Part shown: positions 20,091 to 31,922 of the stretch, in pieces
Position numbering within the stretch: position 1 is the first letter of the stretch
Layout: each line of letters starts with the position of its first letter
Source: Cherax quadricarinatus
Lineage: Eukaryota > Arthropoda > Malacostraca > Decapoda > Parastacidae
Assembly (NCBI RefSeq): GCF_038502225.1
Contig: NC_091325.1
Location: 27,964,424-28,028,423, forward strand
Direction: 5' to 3'
Length of the DNA stretch: 64,000 bases
The notes under the pieces: model-generated
The model's database searches: none
What the model was told of the DNA's origin: nothing
What the model saw: the letters and a program-made list of their open reading frames with translations, nothing else
Position numbers and translations under genes: made by a program

Positions 20091-21323
20091 GTGTACATTG
20101 ACACACACGATGCCTTCTACCTACTCACCAGGTGCCTGTCAATCCCAAAACTTACCTATTTTCTGAGATACTCCCCAGCCTTCAGCAGTCCAAAACTCAA
20201 GGAATATGACTCTCTCCTGAAGGCCATGCTAGAGAGTGTATTGAATCTTTCCCTTGACGATGGACAGTGGTTGCAAGCCTCACTTCCGGTGTGGCTTGGA
20301 GGGCTAGGAGTACGCAGATCCTCCCAGATTGCTCTACCAGCTTTCCTATCCTCTTCCATAGCATCAAACGAGTTGATAAGACAAATTCTTTCTGACACCC
20401 TCAGTGACTCAGCAGGAATAGAAGACCCTAGCTATGCCAGTGCCATCACCGAATGGGAGACTCTTGCTGCTCCAGCACCAAACCCTAGTGCAGCACTGGC
20501 TCACAAACAGTCAAGCTGGGATGGCCCAATTGCTGAAAAGGTGCTTGCCAACATGCTCAGGGCTGCAACATCAGATAGGGAGATTGCCCGTCTCCAGGCT
20601 GTGAGTGCACCTCACTCCGGGGACTTCCTCCAAACAGTTCCCATATCGGCAATGGGAACGCGACTCGACCCTAAGACCCTCCGTATTGCAGTGGCTCTGC
20701 GCCTTGCTGCCCCAAATCACACAGAATATATGTGTATTTGTGGCTAAGCGCAAGCAGACCAATACGGTCTACATGGTCTTAACTGTTCCAAAACCAAGGG
20801 CTGGCATGCAAGACACAATGAGGTCAACGACATCATTAAGAGAACCCTTGCTACAGCTGGATGCCCTGCCGAGAGGGAGCCCCGATCGCTAGCAGCCAAC
20901 AATACCCACAACCCAGCAAACCGCCCTGACGGGATCACCATCTATCCTTGAAAGAATGGCAAGCTCTTAGCATGGGACTATACCTGTGTGTCCACACTGG
21001 CTGACACCTATATCCATCACAGTGTGGGGCGACAGGGAGGAGCTGCTGACCACAGGGAGGAGTACAAGATCAGCAAGTACAAGGACATTAGCCAACAGTA
21101 CCAATTTGTCCCAGTGGGATCAGAGACCTTGGGATCATGGGGAAAAAATGCCACACATTTCCTTAAAGAATTGGGTTCCAGACTCATCGACACCACCAGG
21201 GACCCAAGGGCAGCCACTTTCATGTTCCAGCGCCTCAGCGTCGCCATCCAGAGGGGAAATGCTTGCTGCATACTTGGCTCGCGTCCAGCCTCGGAGGAGC
21301 TGGAGGAAATTCATGATCTTTGA
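20091..21323 (+). pseudogene. LINE C-terminal RT/zinc/nuclease-like region, copy 1
   Basis: The frame 20,067-20,747 holds an RT C-terminal extension (QASLPVWLGGLGVRR, SLGTRLDP-type motif), followed in a broken frame by a Cys/His cluster (CICG, GLNC, HARH) and RPDGIT...WDYTC. The spacing of PD and D resembles the PD-(D/E)XK endonuclease domain at the C-terminus of R2/R4-type LINEs; that link is inference. Then VGSETLGSWG and RLSVAIQRGNA to 21,323. Stops at 20,745 and in the nuclease-like part. AATAAA near 21,382. Confidence 0.55.
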
Positions 21324-21535
21324 TACATTGTGCCATTGTATTCATGTTTATGTTTTTTTCTGTAAATGTATTTTGTTTATTAATAAATGTTCACATAGAA
21401 TATAAAATATATAGGGGGTGGTAGGAGAAGAAAATATTCAAACAGCTCCGGGGAGAACCTTGAGTTTTCCCTGAGGTACGTTTATTGTCTTCTCTGTGGA
21501 TGAGGGTCCCCATTCCAGCTATAGAGGTGGTACTT

Positions 21536-21893
<358 letters not shown>

Positions 21894-21998
21894 CCAGTAG
21901 GAATATTTTATTACATAATTTGGTACAAAAGATTTAAGAGATACATTGTTGATATAAAGGTGGCATATATAGTACATGTTACGTGTGTATCACCGATT

Positions 21999-22860
21999 AT
22001 AGGGCGAAAATCTCATCCAGCTCTTCAGAGCTGGGGCGTGTGCCCAAAATACAGCAGGCATTACCCCTTTGAACAGCCGCACTGAGCCGCTGGAACAGAA
22101 AACTGCCCTGGGATCCCTAGTTACCCTGATGAGTCTTTTTCCCAGCTCCTTAAGGAATTTAGATGCATTCTTTCCCCATGAGCCAAGGGTCTCTGAGCCT
22201 ATTGGAACAAACATATAATGATGGGCAAGTTCTCCATATTTTCTAGATTTTTGGGACTCCCTGAAGCTGGCAGCTGCCCCTCCTTCCTCCTTGGTGTATT
22301 GGAGATAGGCATCAGCCAAGGTAGATGCACATGTATAGTCCCACACCACCTGCTTCCCATCTGTCCAGGCTTTAAGGGTGATACCATCTGGACGCTTATG
22401 GCAGCCATCAGATCTGCATAGTTGGGATGGCTCCCTTACTGCTGGGCATCCAGCTGTTGTGAGACTCCTCTTGATAATGTTATTAACCTCCTCACGTCTT
22501 GCAATCTTTCCCTCGGATTTACGGCACACAAGGCTGTGGTATCCGAATCTGTCTGCTCCTTCACTCGGCTGTGTTCGGCGAGAATAGAGGCGGTAAGTCG
22601 AAGGGCAACACCGATGCAGATGGTCTGTGGGTCGAGGCGTGTGCCAAGGCTGGAGTAGGGAACAGCCAACAGAAAATCCCCTGCATGAGGTGCTCTCACT
22701 GCCACGAGGCGAGCTCTATCCTTCCATGACACCTTCTGAAGCATTGTTGAGGCTATATTTTCCACTATTGGACCATCCCAGTGCGATTGTTTGTAGTTGT
22801 TGGGGGGAGCAGGTCTGGTTTCAGAGCCCGTTAGATTATCCCAGATCATGGCTCAGTCAA
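21999..22860 (-). pseudogene. LINE C-terminal region, inverted copy 2
   Basis: Same protein family as 20,091-21,323 but diverged (roughly two thirds of residues alike by eye). The frame 22,436-22,849 holds the RT C-terminal part with SLGTRLDP; the frame 21,990-22,529 holds KRPDGIT, VWDYTCASTLADAY, VPIGSETLGSWGKN and ends at 21,990. The two frames are offset, so a frameshift lies near 22,500. Head-to-head divergence shows these are independent copies, not a recent inversion. Confidence 0.55.
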
Positions 22861-22937
22861 TGAACTTTTGGTCCTGGACTCCAATCTTGTCCCTAAGATG
22901 TTCAGGGAGAATAGCTGCTACAAGCCCTCTGGATGCA

Positions 22938-23085
<148 letters not shown>

Positions 23086-23099
23086 GAAAACAACCACTC

Positions 23100-23683
23100 T
23101 GAAAGAATAGAAAAATTCCAAGCGGTTTCGTGATGGAGGGAGGAGTCTGATGTGCCATCTCCTCTTCCAGAAGTTTGTCAGTGATCAGTGATCGCAGTTG
23201 CGCAGCTGTGAGAGTGCGTTCGTAATCAATGCCAATGGAACGAGCAATTTGCCAACAACGCTGTAGGGACAATTTAGGCAAGTTAAATAAAGCATATGCC
23301 GACACCAGACATCTGACTCGTCTAGGTGGCATACCCAAATATTTGCTATGCACAGGACATTTGCAGAATACCCCAACGTAACACGTTATTTGCAGACCAT
23401 GCTTAGCTATGCACAATACAACTGCAGAATGCGCGCGTACACTTGCAAAGCTGACTGCAAAATCTTCACACAAGATTGACCGTAGCGAAGTGAGCACACC
23501 AAAGAAGTTAGTAGCGAGCTTTTGAACTATCATACAAAAGCAAAACTGACCATAGCAAGGCAATTGACACGCAAAGTTTGTAAAACATTGGCAAAGCTAA
23601 TGCAGTGCCAGACAGCAAGCTACACAATGTTCCTGCTTCCATCGTCACCCTAGGCTCAACCCGTGCTCTAAGTCCAGCTCCAG
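23100..23683 (-). pseudogene. gag: Gypsy gag N-terminal fragment and leader
   Basis: At ~23,120-23,285 (minus) the motif LQRCWQIARSIGIDYERTLTA matches the N-terminal gag of elements B and D (QKCWQIAVRLGV; TRWQVAKYLDV) and looks like a small SAP-like helical domain. Upstream (to 23,683) is an untranslated leader next to a primer-binding site. The rest of gag is missing, replaced by the microsatellite at 22,938-23,085. A dead 5' end of another Gypsy element of the B/D group. Confidence 0.6.
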
Positions 23684-23701
23684 ATCTCGGACAGGCCCCC
23701 A
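23684..23701 (-). promoter_or_regulatory. Primer-binding site, tRNA-Pro-like
   Basis: On the minus strand TGGGGGCCTGTCCGAGAT directly follows the LTR end (GTAATA). It resembles the tRNA-Pro site known from other LTR elements and the sites at 42,055 and 46,976. Confidence 0.6.
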
Positions 23702-24084
23702 TATTACAACCCAGGAGTCCCAATGGCCTGTTATCCTGGGTGTAAAGGGAGTAAAATAAACACAGCAGAAAAACTTTTAACTTGTATTATCCTACACCAA
23801 TTTAGAACAGAAATATGTACACTATATACACTATGTACAACAACAGGTATTAGTGCACTCCACAGTAAGCAAGGCAGAATAGAAGCTACTAGAGAGCAGA
23901 CTGAGCTTCAACCAGCTCTAGAATGGGAATGACAAGGGCAGACGGGTGAGTGGTACCCACATCACCTCTGCGATTGCCAAAACCATCTTCTCATTGGCTG
24001 AAACCTGGGTACTTGTTCGCTGGTTGGGTTAGGTTGGTCAGTTGGATTTGAAGCTTATCAACTACCCGTGGGTCATCAGTGAAG
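23702..24084 (-). mobile_element. Gypsy LTR, inner part
   Basis: Sequence from TATTACAACCC rightwards is LTR by position (next to the primer-binding site) and by similarity to 29,558-29,903 (shared CCTGTTATCC, GGTGTAAAG and ACCTGGGTACT). The right end is obscured by a minisatellite. Confidence 0.6.
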
Positions 24085-24375
24085 AATACTTTAGTGCATA
24101 TATACAGTGAGAGACATACACCTCTGGGATATACACTGAGAGGCTTAACCTCTGGGTACATATACACTGAGAAATACACCTTTGGGACATACACTGAGAG
24201 ACTTATACCTCTGGGTGTATATACTCTGAGACACACACCTCTGTGATATACACTGAGAGACTTAACTTCTGGGTGTATGTACACTGAGACATACACCTCT
24301 GGGATATACACTGAGAGATTTAGCCTCTTGGTGTATATACATTAAGACATACACCTCTGAGTGTATGTCTAAAGT
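24085..24375. repeat. Minisatellite with alternating 31- and 27-bp units
   Basis: Alternating units ATACACTGAGAG-ACTTAACCTCTGGGT and ATACACTGAGACATACACC, about nine in total, giving a ~58-bp higher-order period. It lies in or next to an LTR. Confidence 0.75.
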
Positions 24376-24654
24376 GTGGGATCCCTGAGTGTGGTTTTCC
24401 TGGGCTCACAGCCAGTGTTTCCACTCCGTGAACCGGTATTTCCACCCCGTGAACCAGTCTTGGTGGCAGTTCACTCTCACTTTCTCCAACTTGTTTAATC
24501 TTCTTGACAACTTTCACAAACATTTTTGCACATCATCAACAAGCATATACATGCAACGATAATAAGTTTGGTTAGCTATTTATATTGATTAAAAGCAGGT
24601 GTGACATAATGTAAGGGGTGACATTATGTATTGCATTATGTATTGCATATTGTT
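24376..24654. other. Non-coding spacer
   Basis: Probable remaining LTR or flank. Near-repeats of GACATTATGTATTGC lie at 24,610-24,655. No gene seen. Confidence 0.4.
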
Positions 24655-25330
24655 GCAATCAGGAATTTCAGCTTCAGGGAAATCTTCTTTGATAAGTTCC
24701 CTTAATTGCTTTGAATTTGTATTCCACATCCTTAGAGGCATATTTGCTTCTTTCATCTCCTTGTTAGCTTCTCTGTATAAGGATTTCAAATCCTCCTCTT
24801 TATTCACAGTACCTTGAAGATTGTCCACATAGAAACCATTCTTTAAGATTTCTTTGAAGGGACTTTCAGATTTCTTCAAATGTGTATTTAGAGTAGCTTC
24901 TAGTAAGAATGGAGAGGATGTTGCACCAAATAATACTGATTTGAAACGATAAGTTTTCACAGGACTTTGAGGATCATGTGGATTTTCAGGCCACAAGAAT
25001 CGAGTATAATCTCTATCTATTTCTTGTAGTCCTACTCTTAAGAAAGCCTTGGAAATCTCAGCCGTGTAGGCATATGGGTTTGTGCGAAATTTCATAAGCC
25101 CGTCTTCAAGCTTCTCAGTTAGTGAGGGTCCGGTCATCAGACAGTCATTAAGACTTGCTACATCTTTATTTGCACATGCGCTGCAATTATATACAACACG
25201 TAGTGGAGTGGTTTCAGAATCTTTTCTGACTCCATGGTGCGAGAGATAATGAGCTTCTGTCTTCAATTTATCTTCAACTATTTCCTCAATGAATTTATTG
25301 TCCAACTGTTCTTGTATGATATTATCACCC
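24655..25330 (-). pseudogene. pol: BEL/Pao RT fragment, inverted copy
   Basis: Reverse transcriptase of a BEL/Pao element: HHGVRKDSETTPLRVVYNCSA, then SLNDCLMTGPSLTEKL, AEISKAFLRVGLQ (motif A region), VLFGATSSPF and the catalytic box as FYVDNL. It would synthesise element cDNA. Starts near 25,330 at DNIIQEQLD and fades after ~24,655. Missing the N-terminal pol, gag, RNase H and integrase. A near-identical plus-strand copy starts at 25,626, so these form an inverted pair with a ~300-bp spacer. Confidence 0.85.
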
Positions 25331-25625
25331 AAAGAAAACGGGAGCTGAGTGACCCACCCAACAAGAAAACGGGGGGATGGCATCCGGCATCCACTGCTCC
25401 AAACTCGAAGAAGCGCTGACTAACACAACAACAACCCAACTGATGTTAGGTTTGTCTGAGTGTATATACACATAGTGTTTACAATGTTTATAGACAGAAA
25501 TTAAGAGACAAGATTGTGTTAAAGTTTGTTTCTAATGGGTTTGTGCAAAATTTCATAAGCACGTCTCCAAGCTTCTCAGTTAGTGAGGGTCCTGTCATCA
25601 GACTTGCTACAACACAGGTACTGAT
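25331..25625. other. Spacer of the BEL inverted pair
   Basis: It contains a short (~75 bp, 25,535-25,612) further inverted piece of the same BEL RT, matching 25,810-25,885. The rest is unrecognised. Confidence 0.55.
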
Positions 25626-26761
25626 TGTCTTTGATAATATCATACAAGAACAGTTGGACAATAAATTCCTTGAGGAAATAGTCAAAGATAAGTTGAAGAC
25701 AGAAGCTCATTATCTCCCGCACCATGGAGTCAGAAAAGATTCTGAAACCACTCCACTACGTGTTGTATATAATTGCAGCGCACGTGCAAATCAAGATGTA
25801 GCAAGTCTTAATGACTGTCTGATGACCGGACCCTCACTAACTGAGAAGCTTGGAGACGTGCTTATGAAATTTCGCACAAACCCATATGCCTACACGGCTG
25901 ATATTTCCAAAGCTTTCTTAAGAGTAGGACTACAAGAAATAGATAGAGATTATACTCGATTCTTGTGGCCTGAAAATCCACATGATCCTCAAAGTCCTGT
26001 GAAAATTTATCGTTTCAAATCAGTATTATTTGGTGCAACATCCTCTCCATTCTCACTAGAAGCTACTCTGAATACACATTTGAAGAAATCTGAAAGTCCC
26101 TTCAAAGAAATCTTAAAGAAAAGTGAAAGAAGCAAATATGCCTCTAAGGATGTGGAATACAAATTCAAAGCAATTAAGGGAACTTATCAAAGAAGATTTC
26201 CCTGAAGCTGAAATTTCTGATTGCAACAATATGCTGGGACTTAATTGGAACACACAGGAAGATACTTTGAGTCTCAAAAAGATAAACAATAAATCGTGCA
26301 GTACACTCACTAAACGTAGTTTACTGTCAGAGGTCTCACAATGTTTTGATCCTCTCGGACTCGTCTCACCAATTACCATAAAGGGTAAAATGCTTATGCA
26401 AGATGCATGGAAGCTCAAAATTGGATGGGGTGAGAACTTGCCTCTAGAAATGAGTCGAGCATGGGATGAAATATCCAAGGAGTTTAAACAACTTCATCAA
26501 ATTAAACTTCCCAGACTAATAGGTCAAGAGGGAAACAATTACACATTACATGTGTTCTGTGATGCGTCAACCAGAGGTTATGGCGCTGTAGCTTACATGA
26601 GTAATGCTGAAGGAAGTACACTAATTACTTCAAAGGCCAGGGTAGCACCCTTGAAGGTCAGAGCAGTACCACAATTGGAACTGACAGCACTCTATGTAGG
26701 TACAAAATTAGCTGTCTTTCTCAACAAAGTACTTGATCATCTCACTATTGAAAAACCGTGA
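25626..26761 (+). pseudogene. pol: BEL/Pao RT and RNase H
   Basis: RT from DNIIQEQLDN to ~26,120, then a deletion of about 85 bp relative to the inverted copy, which removes the YVDN catalytic box and shifts the frame. The next frame (26,123-26,761) carries the connection and RNase H: SLLSEVSQCFDPLGLVSP, FCDASTRGYGAVAYM and PQLELTALYVGTKLA. It ends at a TGA caused by a frameshift near 26,757. With the catalytic loop gone, this RT cannot work. Confidence 0.85.
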
Positions 26762-27213
26762 TCTGGAGTGATAATGAAGCAGTTCTCCAATGGTTAAGGA
26801 ATAATAAGAGTAAGTTGGTCTATGTACAGAACAGAGTAGCAGAAATAAAAGAGATGCAGAGAGATTATCTCTTTCTCCACGTCTCTACCCAAGAGAATCC
26901 AGCTGACATGTTGTCACGTGGTGTCCCACTCAAGAAATTTGTGGATAATAAATTATGGCTCCACGGACCGCACTGGCTCTTTAATGAAAATAACTGGCCT
27001 CAGCAAAAAGCTCACATTATGCCAGAAGAAACAGTCTGCTTGAACACAGCAGAAATAAGTTGTGTAAATACTGCATACACAATAGAAATAATCATTGATG
27101 GATCTAAATACTCATCTTTGGGTAAACTCTTAAGAATTACAGCTCTTGTCTTTAAATTCATTAAAGGAATGAAAGCTGATTATGAATATCTTGAACTCAT
27201 TAATACTGGGTGA
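26758..27213 (+). pseudogene. pol: BEL/Pao RNase H end and integrase linker
   Basis: Continues RNase H with IWSDNEAVLQWL (catalytic Asp) and the conserved STQENPADMLSRG, typical of BEL/Pao, then HWLFNENNWP. The frame closes at 27,211-27,213; integrase continues in another frame, so there is a frameshift near 27,205. Confidence 0.8.
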
Positions 27214-27818
27214 AACTCATACAGAAAGATGTTTTCTCTACAGAATATAAATTTCTAGTAACACAAGGTAAATTCCCAAAGAAACCTGTCATGATTAATT
27301 CTTTAGGACTTTATCTCGACTCAGAAAAGATTATAAGATGTCGAGGAAGAATGCATAATTCTTCACTACCTAAAGGAGCCATGCATCCAATATTGATCCC
27401 CAAGAATCATTGGCTAACAAAACTGATTGTGCAAAACACCCACAGTAACGTGTTACATGGCGGGGTAACTGACACACTTTGTCATATACGACAATCCTAC
27501 TGGATACCTCAAGGTCGACAAAGTGTGAAAAAGCAAATAAGGGACTGTATTACTTGTCGTCACTACGATATGCGAGTATGTCAGTATCCAGGTCCACCTC
27601 CATATCCCTCTAAAAGAGTTTGTCATATCACTCCATTTGAGGTGACAGGTGTAGATTACACTGGACCAATAATTTTAACCAAAACAGTTGACAAAGTTCC
27701 TATCAAGGTGTACATCTGTTTGTTCACTTGTGCTACAACTAGAGCAGTACATCTAGAAGTAGCCACTGACATGTCTGCTGAAACCTTTATCAAATTATTC
27801 AGAACGTTTGCAGCCTGA
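27210..27818 (+). pseudogene. pol: BEL/Pao integrase, zinc and core start
   Basis: Integrase H2C2 zinc region (THSNVLHGGVTDTL with CITCRHYD) followed by the first catalytic Asp in VTGVDYTGPI and the strand LFTCATTRAVHLEV. Integrase inserts the cDNA into the chromosome. An in-frame TGA at 27,816-27,818 separates it from the next segment; the reading frame continues unchanged beyond it. Confidence 0.85.
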
Positions 27819-27836
27819 AGGGCATGTCCCAGACTG

Positions 27837-28667
27837 ATGATTTCAGATAATGCAACGAACTTTGTTGCTGGTGCTGCTTATATAAGCAAGATCTTTGATC
27901 AACCAGAAGTACAACAGATGCTGAATCAACGCAGTTGTCGTTGCAGATACATTCCTCCTAAATCTCCATGGCACCGCGGATTTTATGAAAGAATGATCGG
28001 CATTGTAAAACGTTGTTTAAGGAAGGCTCTTCATCGTCAAAGAATCGACTTAGAAGAATTCCGTACAGTTGTGATTGAAATAGAAAATAGAGTTAACAAC
28101 AGACCTCTAACTTATGTTACCGATGATCTGGACAATTTAGAAGTGTTAAGTCCATCTCATTTACTCCATGGCAGAAGGCTCGAACCTGTTCGTCCCATGA
28201 ATGATAAAGAAATCATAGAGGATCCTTCTTATTTCGAACCTGAGCAACTCATACGTAAATTCAAACACCTTAATAAAGTGATTGAACGTTGGGAGAAAAT
28301 TTGGCGAGAAGACTATCTCACCTCATTGAGAGAACACTTCTATGGAGCTGGTGTTCCTGACAATCATAAGTCCTTAAGACCTGGTGATATAGTGATTATC
28401 GACAATGATGGTCCGAGGTCCCAATGACCACTTGGAAAAATTGTGACCATATATCCTGATGCAAATGGAATCATCTAGACAGTTGATGTTTTGAGCAAAG
28501 GTGTAGTGAATAAGCAGACAATAAATAAACTAGTACGGTTAGAATTACACAGTGTTGAAAACAAAATTAGTGATTTTCCAGAAACCACACAGACTAAAGC
28601 TGTTCAGAAAAGACAAACAGCAGTGGTGGCAAGTGAGAAAATCAAATTAATGTTAAGTGATGAATAG
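27837..28667 (+). pseudogene. pol: BEL/Pao integrase core and C-terminus
   Basis: Second catalytic Asp in ISDNATNF and the Glu in RGFYERMIG are both present, so the DDE set is complete over the two segments. NNRPLTYV and SPSHLLHGRRL are typical BEL/Pao features. A stop at 28,425-28,427 and another near 28,477 break the C-terminal region, which remains recognisable (SLRPGDIVIIDNDGPR) up to 28,667. The 3' LTR starts 32 bp later. Confidence 0.85.
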
Positions 28668-28699
28668 TTCACCTGCAGCGAACTTCCGCCGCCCCCCAG

Positions 28700-29487
28700 T
28701 GTGGAGAAATTTTCTCCAGGAGGGGGGTATCAGCCCCCTTTCAGCCCCTTTCAGCCCTTTCAGCCCTGAGGGGTCCAGCCCTCTCAGAAGGGGCAAGTGT
28801 CTTGTTTACTGCTACAGTGAGTAACTGATCGCAGATGCAGTAAGAGTATGCGATGTGGTCAAGCGACCGCTGCTCCTTGCAGTCCAGTGTTGCAGAGTGT
28901 ATTTTAATAAGAGACAGTACATCTCTTACTTTAGGAGGACAATTAAGGAAAATCCTGCTCCCACTTTATTACCATAGTAAAGATAGTGGACATTGTTGTC
29001 TATGCTTAAGACAGCAAGATTTAAACATTCTTCTTTCCTTCATCGAGGAAGTGGCAAGAAAGCAAAAGTACTATGTCAGCTTTTCCTTTGTGCAAGGGGC
29101 AGTAACGGCGTGGGGCGCTGTGGCGTCTTCAGATCGTGGAGAAGCAAGTGAGTTGTGATCTCTACGTGAGGTCACAAGTCACTTGCTCAACTTGCACAAC
29201 TCAAGTGAATTGTGATCTCTAATGAATATTGGCCTCTGAGCCTGAGTTTGACCTCAGAGCCTAAGTTATGACTTCTGAGCCTGAGTTGTGACCTCAAATC
29301 CTGAGTTGTGACCTCTGAGCATTAGTTGTAACCTCACAGCCTGAGTTGTGGCCTCTACGAGGCTGTGACCTCACTGGGAACTCTTACTCTGCTATGTAGT
29401 GATCATTAGTTTTTAAATAAAGTGTAAGTTAATCTCTGGTTTAACAACTTAGTTGACCATCAAAATGATGAATAGTGTTTGCTGACA
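28700..29487 (+). mobile_element. BEL/Pao 3' LTR
   Basis: Starts TGTGGAGAAATTTTCTCC and ends TTGCTGACA. Homologous to the solo LTR at 11,256. AATAAA near 29,417. Its right edge touches a CAC-rich microsatellite. Confidence 0.75.
29206..29372. repeat. ~25-bp minisatellite inside the BEL LTR
   Basis: About seven diverged copies of GACCTCTGAGCCTGAGTTGT-like units. Absent from the related LTR at 11,256-11,858, so it expanded within this LTR lineage. Confidence 0.7.
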
Positions 29488-29557
29488 CCACAACTACCAC
29501 CACCACCACCACCACCTTCACCATCACCACTACCACCATCACCACCACCATCACCCC
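29488..29557. repeat. CAC/CAT-rich microsatellite
   Basis: Trinucleotide array of ACC/CAC/CAT type lying between the BEL LTR end and an LTR fragment. Confidence 0.9.
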
Positions 29558-29903
29558 TATTACAACCCAAGGACAATAAGGCCTGTTATCCGGGTGTAAA
29601 GGGGAGCAAGGAGCAGAACAAACACAGATGAATGACTTTGAAATATAATTTCCTTCACCAAGAGCAATGTGGATATTTACAGCTATGTACAATATATTCA
29701 GTTGGAAAATGTATGTGTACAACACGGTTTAGGCAAGGCCAAGACACAGCCTGTCAGGACCATCTTTTCATTGGTTGAACCTGGGTACTGATCGAACGAT
29801 GGGGCCCCATCGTTCGACTCTAGTACTGGTTTGCTGCTTGGGGAGATAGCCTTTCAGTGAGGGTGTGTACATGCACTGAATAAACGTTACATACTCTTTG
29901 CAT
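29558..29903 (-). mobile_element. LTR fragment related to the 23.7-kb LTR
   Basis: Starts TATTACAACCCAAGG and shares several blocks with 23,702-24,084 (GGCCTGTTATCC, GGGTGTAAAGGGGAG, ACCTGGGTACTG). Flanked on both sides by CAC arrays with no internal element, so a solo LTR is likely. Confidence 0.6.
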
Positions 29904-30045
29904 CACTACAACCACCATCACCAACACCAACATCACCACCACCACCATCACAATAAACCACCACTATCACCACCACCATCACCAGTACCATCATCACCAC
30001 CACCATCACCACCATCACCACCACCACCATCACCACCAGCACCAC
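29904..30045. repeat. CAC/CAT-rich microsatellite
   Basis: Continuation of the same array type, ending directly at the LTR of Gypsy B. Confidence 0.9.
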
Positions 30046-31241
30046 TGTTACAAAAAACAGGATTTCTAATAAGCATAGAGATCTCCTGTTACTGGGTTTT
30101 TGTAACAAGTAGTTAGTATCCTTCTCCAATTATCCATTATTCAATAGTGCTTCAGGATTACAACTGGTAGGCTACTAACTAAAGAAATTAAAATTTGATA
30201 AGTTTATTAATAAAGTTGTCTAGGCGTATATTATCAAATTAAATTAATCAATTGAATGTAATATAGGATACAAGTTCCTACACTTCTCTCGTGTACAGTC
30301 GTATTGTGCTAAAGACACATATCACATCTTTATGGCTTTTAAGTACCGTCTGGTACATTGTTAGCATTTAATAACATTATACAAATATATACAAGTAAGT
30401 TTGTGTGTTTGTGTGTTAGTGCTGTAAGTAGTTCGCTATGTCTCAAGACTTGACTAGACTTAACCAGTGACTGACTAAAAGTCCTCACATAAACTAACTT
30501 CTTGACCAACCAAGCGATCAGAACAGCTTGCTTGAACAATAAAACGACTTATAAGCCGAACAGCAATATAACAAGCAACTGCGACACAGAATCAGGAACA
30601 AGGAGATAATACGACACTAAGAAAGGACCATCTGCAGATCCTCCACAAAAGTCACAAAACTCCCATACTACTGAATCTAAGTTCAACATTAGAAAATCCC
30701 CGACTGTGATAGTGTAAAAATACCAGTACAAATTAGGTCAGAAGCTACAGCTCAGGACCTGAGTTGCTCAGAGTGTCTATGCGACACACAATCTCAGTAC
30801 AATGTCGAAAATCACTAAGTCTTGGTAATGTTCTCTAAACAAAGCTCCACAGAACCAACAACAAGAAAGCGACAGAGACGAGCCTCCAACAAGGACCCAC
30901 AAGGGAGAGGAGTGTGGGACGTCTTGTTTGGAGAACGTCCAACCGATAAGAGACAGCGCAGCCCAGACAGACTACTACAGGTGAGGTGTGATCACCCCCC
31001 AATCATGTGATTGCTCCGTGGACTGCTGCGGACCAGCAACAACAGCTACTTAATACTCGAACTATGAGCACTGAATAATATATAAATGTTACATCCTACC
31101 TAATAATATAGCTAAGTCAAATAATAATATAAAGCAATATATTTACGATTTAGCTATTATCACAAATATAAGCAATATGAAACTATAAGAACAGGTAATA
31201 TGCATTGTGACCCATTCAGGGGTCGCAATACGCCCCCAACA
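30046..31241 (-). mobile_element. Gypsy B 3' LTR
   Basis: Left end TGTTACAAAAAAC; the first ~1,050 bp is repeated at 42,075-43,251. The right end is set at CCCCCAACA, giving TGTT/AACA ends, but no clear polypurine tract adjoins, so this end is uncertain. On the minus strand it follows the RNase H of element B at 31,923, as a 3' LTR should. Confidence 0.7.
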
Positions 31242-31922
31242 CGACAAACAGTCGCACTAGGAGTTGCGTTGAAGTCATTCACATGATTACTGTGATTACT
31301 CATGTCACTTTAATAACACAATTTAATATCAAAATTGAGAGTCACTCCTGTGCCAAGCACTTCTTAAATTTTACAGTGTCTATATCACTATAAGCTATGC
31401 CCCTCGTACTAGGGCAGTACACAGTATCCTATCTCTGCATATTCATGGTTATGTACATCAGTGTAGAGACAGGATAGTGTAGACAAGCATGACACATTGA
31501 GGCTCGATCATAGTAGTGTAGACTGTCTAATAGAACAGAATTTTTGTGGGAAAGACAGGAGACAGCATTCCACTCTTAAGTAGTGGTAGTGGAATGCGAG
31601 GCGGTATGGACATCTGCGTATGAGAAAACTTAAGGTTTGTAGTGAGGGGGGGGGGGTCTGCGGCAGGACTGAGTTCTGCCACTCAATAACTTACATCGCC
31701 CACTTAACACTACACACTCAACACTCAGCTTCTGTCTCCAACTGTTTCCTTCTCACACCAACATATATCACCACTACTATGAAGATATAAATAGAATTAT
31801 TAGACATGAGTTTACGTAGTTAACATGGGCTGTATAGATTACGTTACTTTACTGAATTTGACGTAGCAAGTAACAAAAGGTATTTGGGCACAAAATTACG
31901 TTAATTTAAATGTAATTGATAA
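31242..31922. other. 3' non-coding region of Gypsy B
   Basis: No gene. A G-run lies at about 31,647-31,657. Confidence 0.45.
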
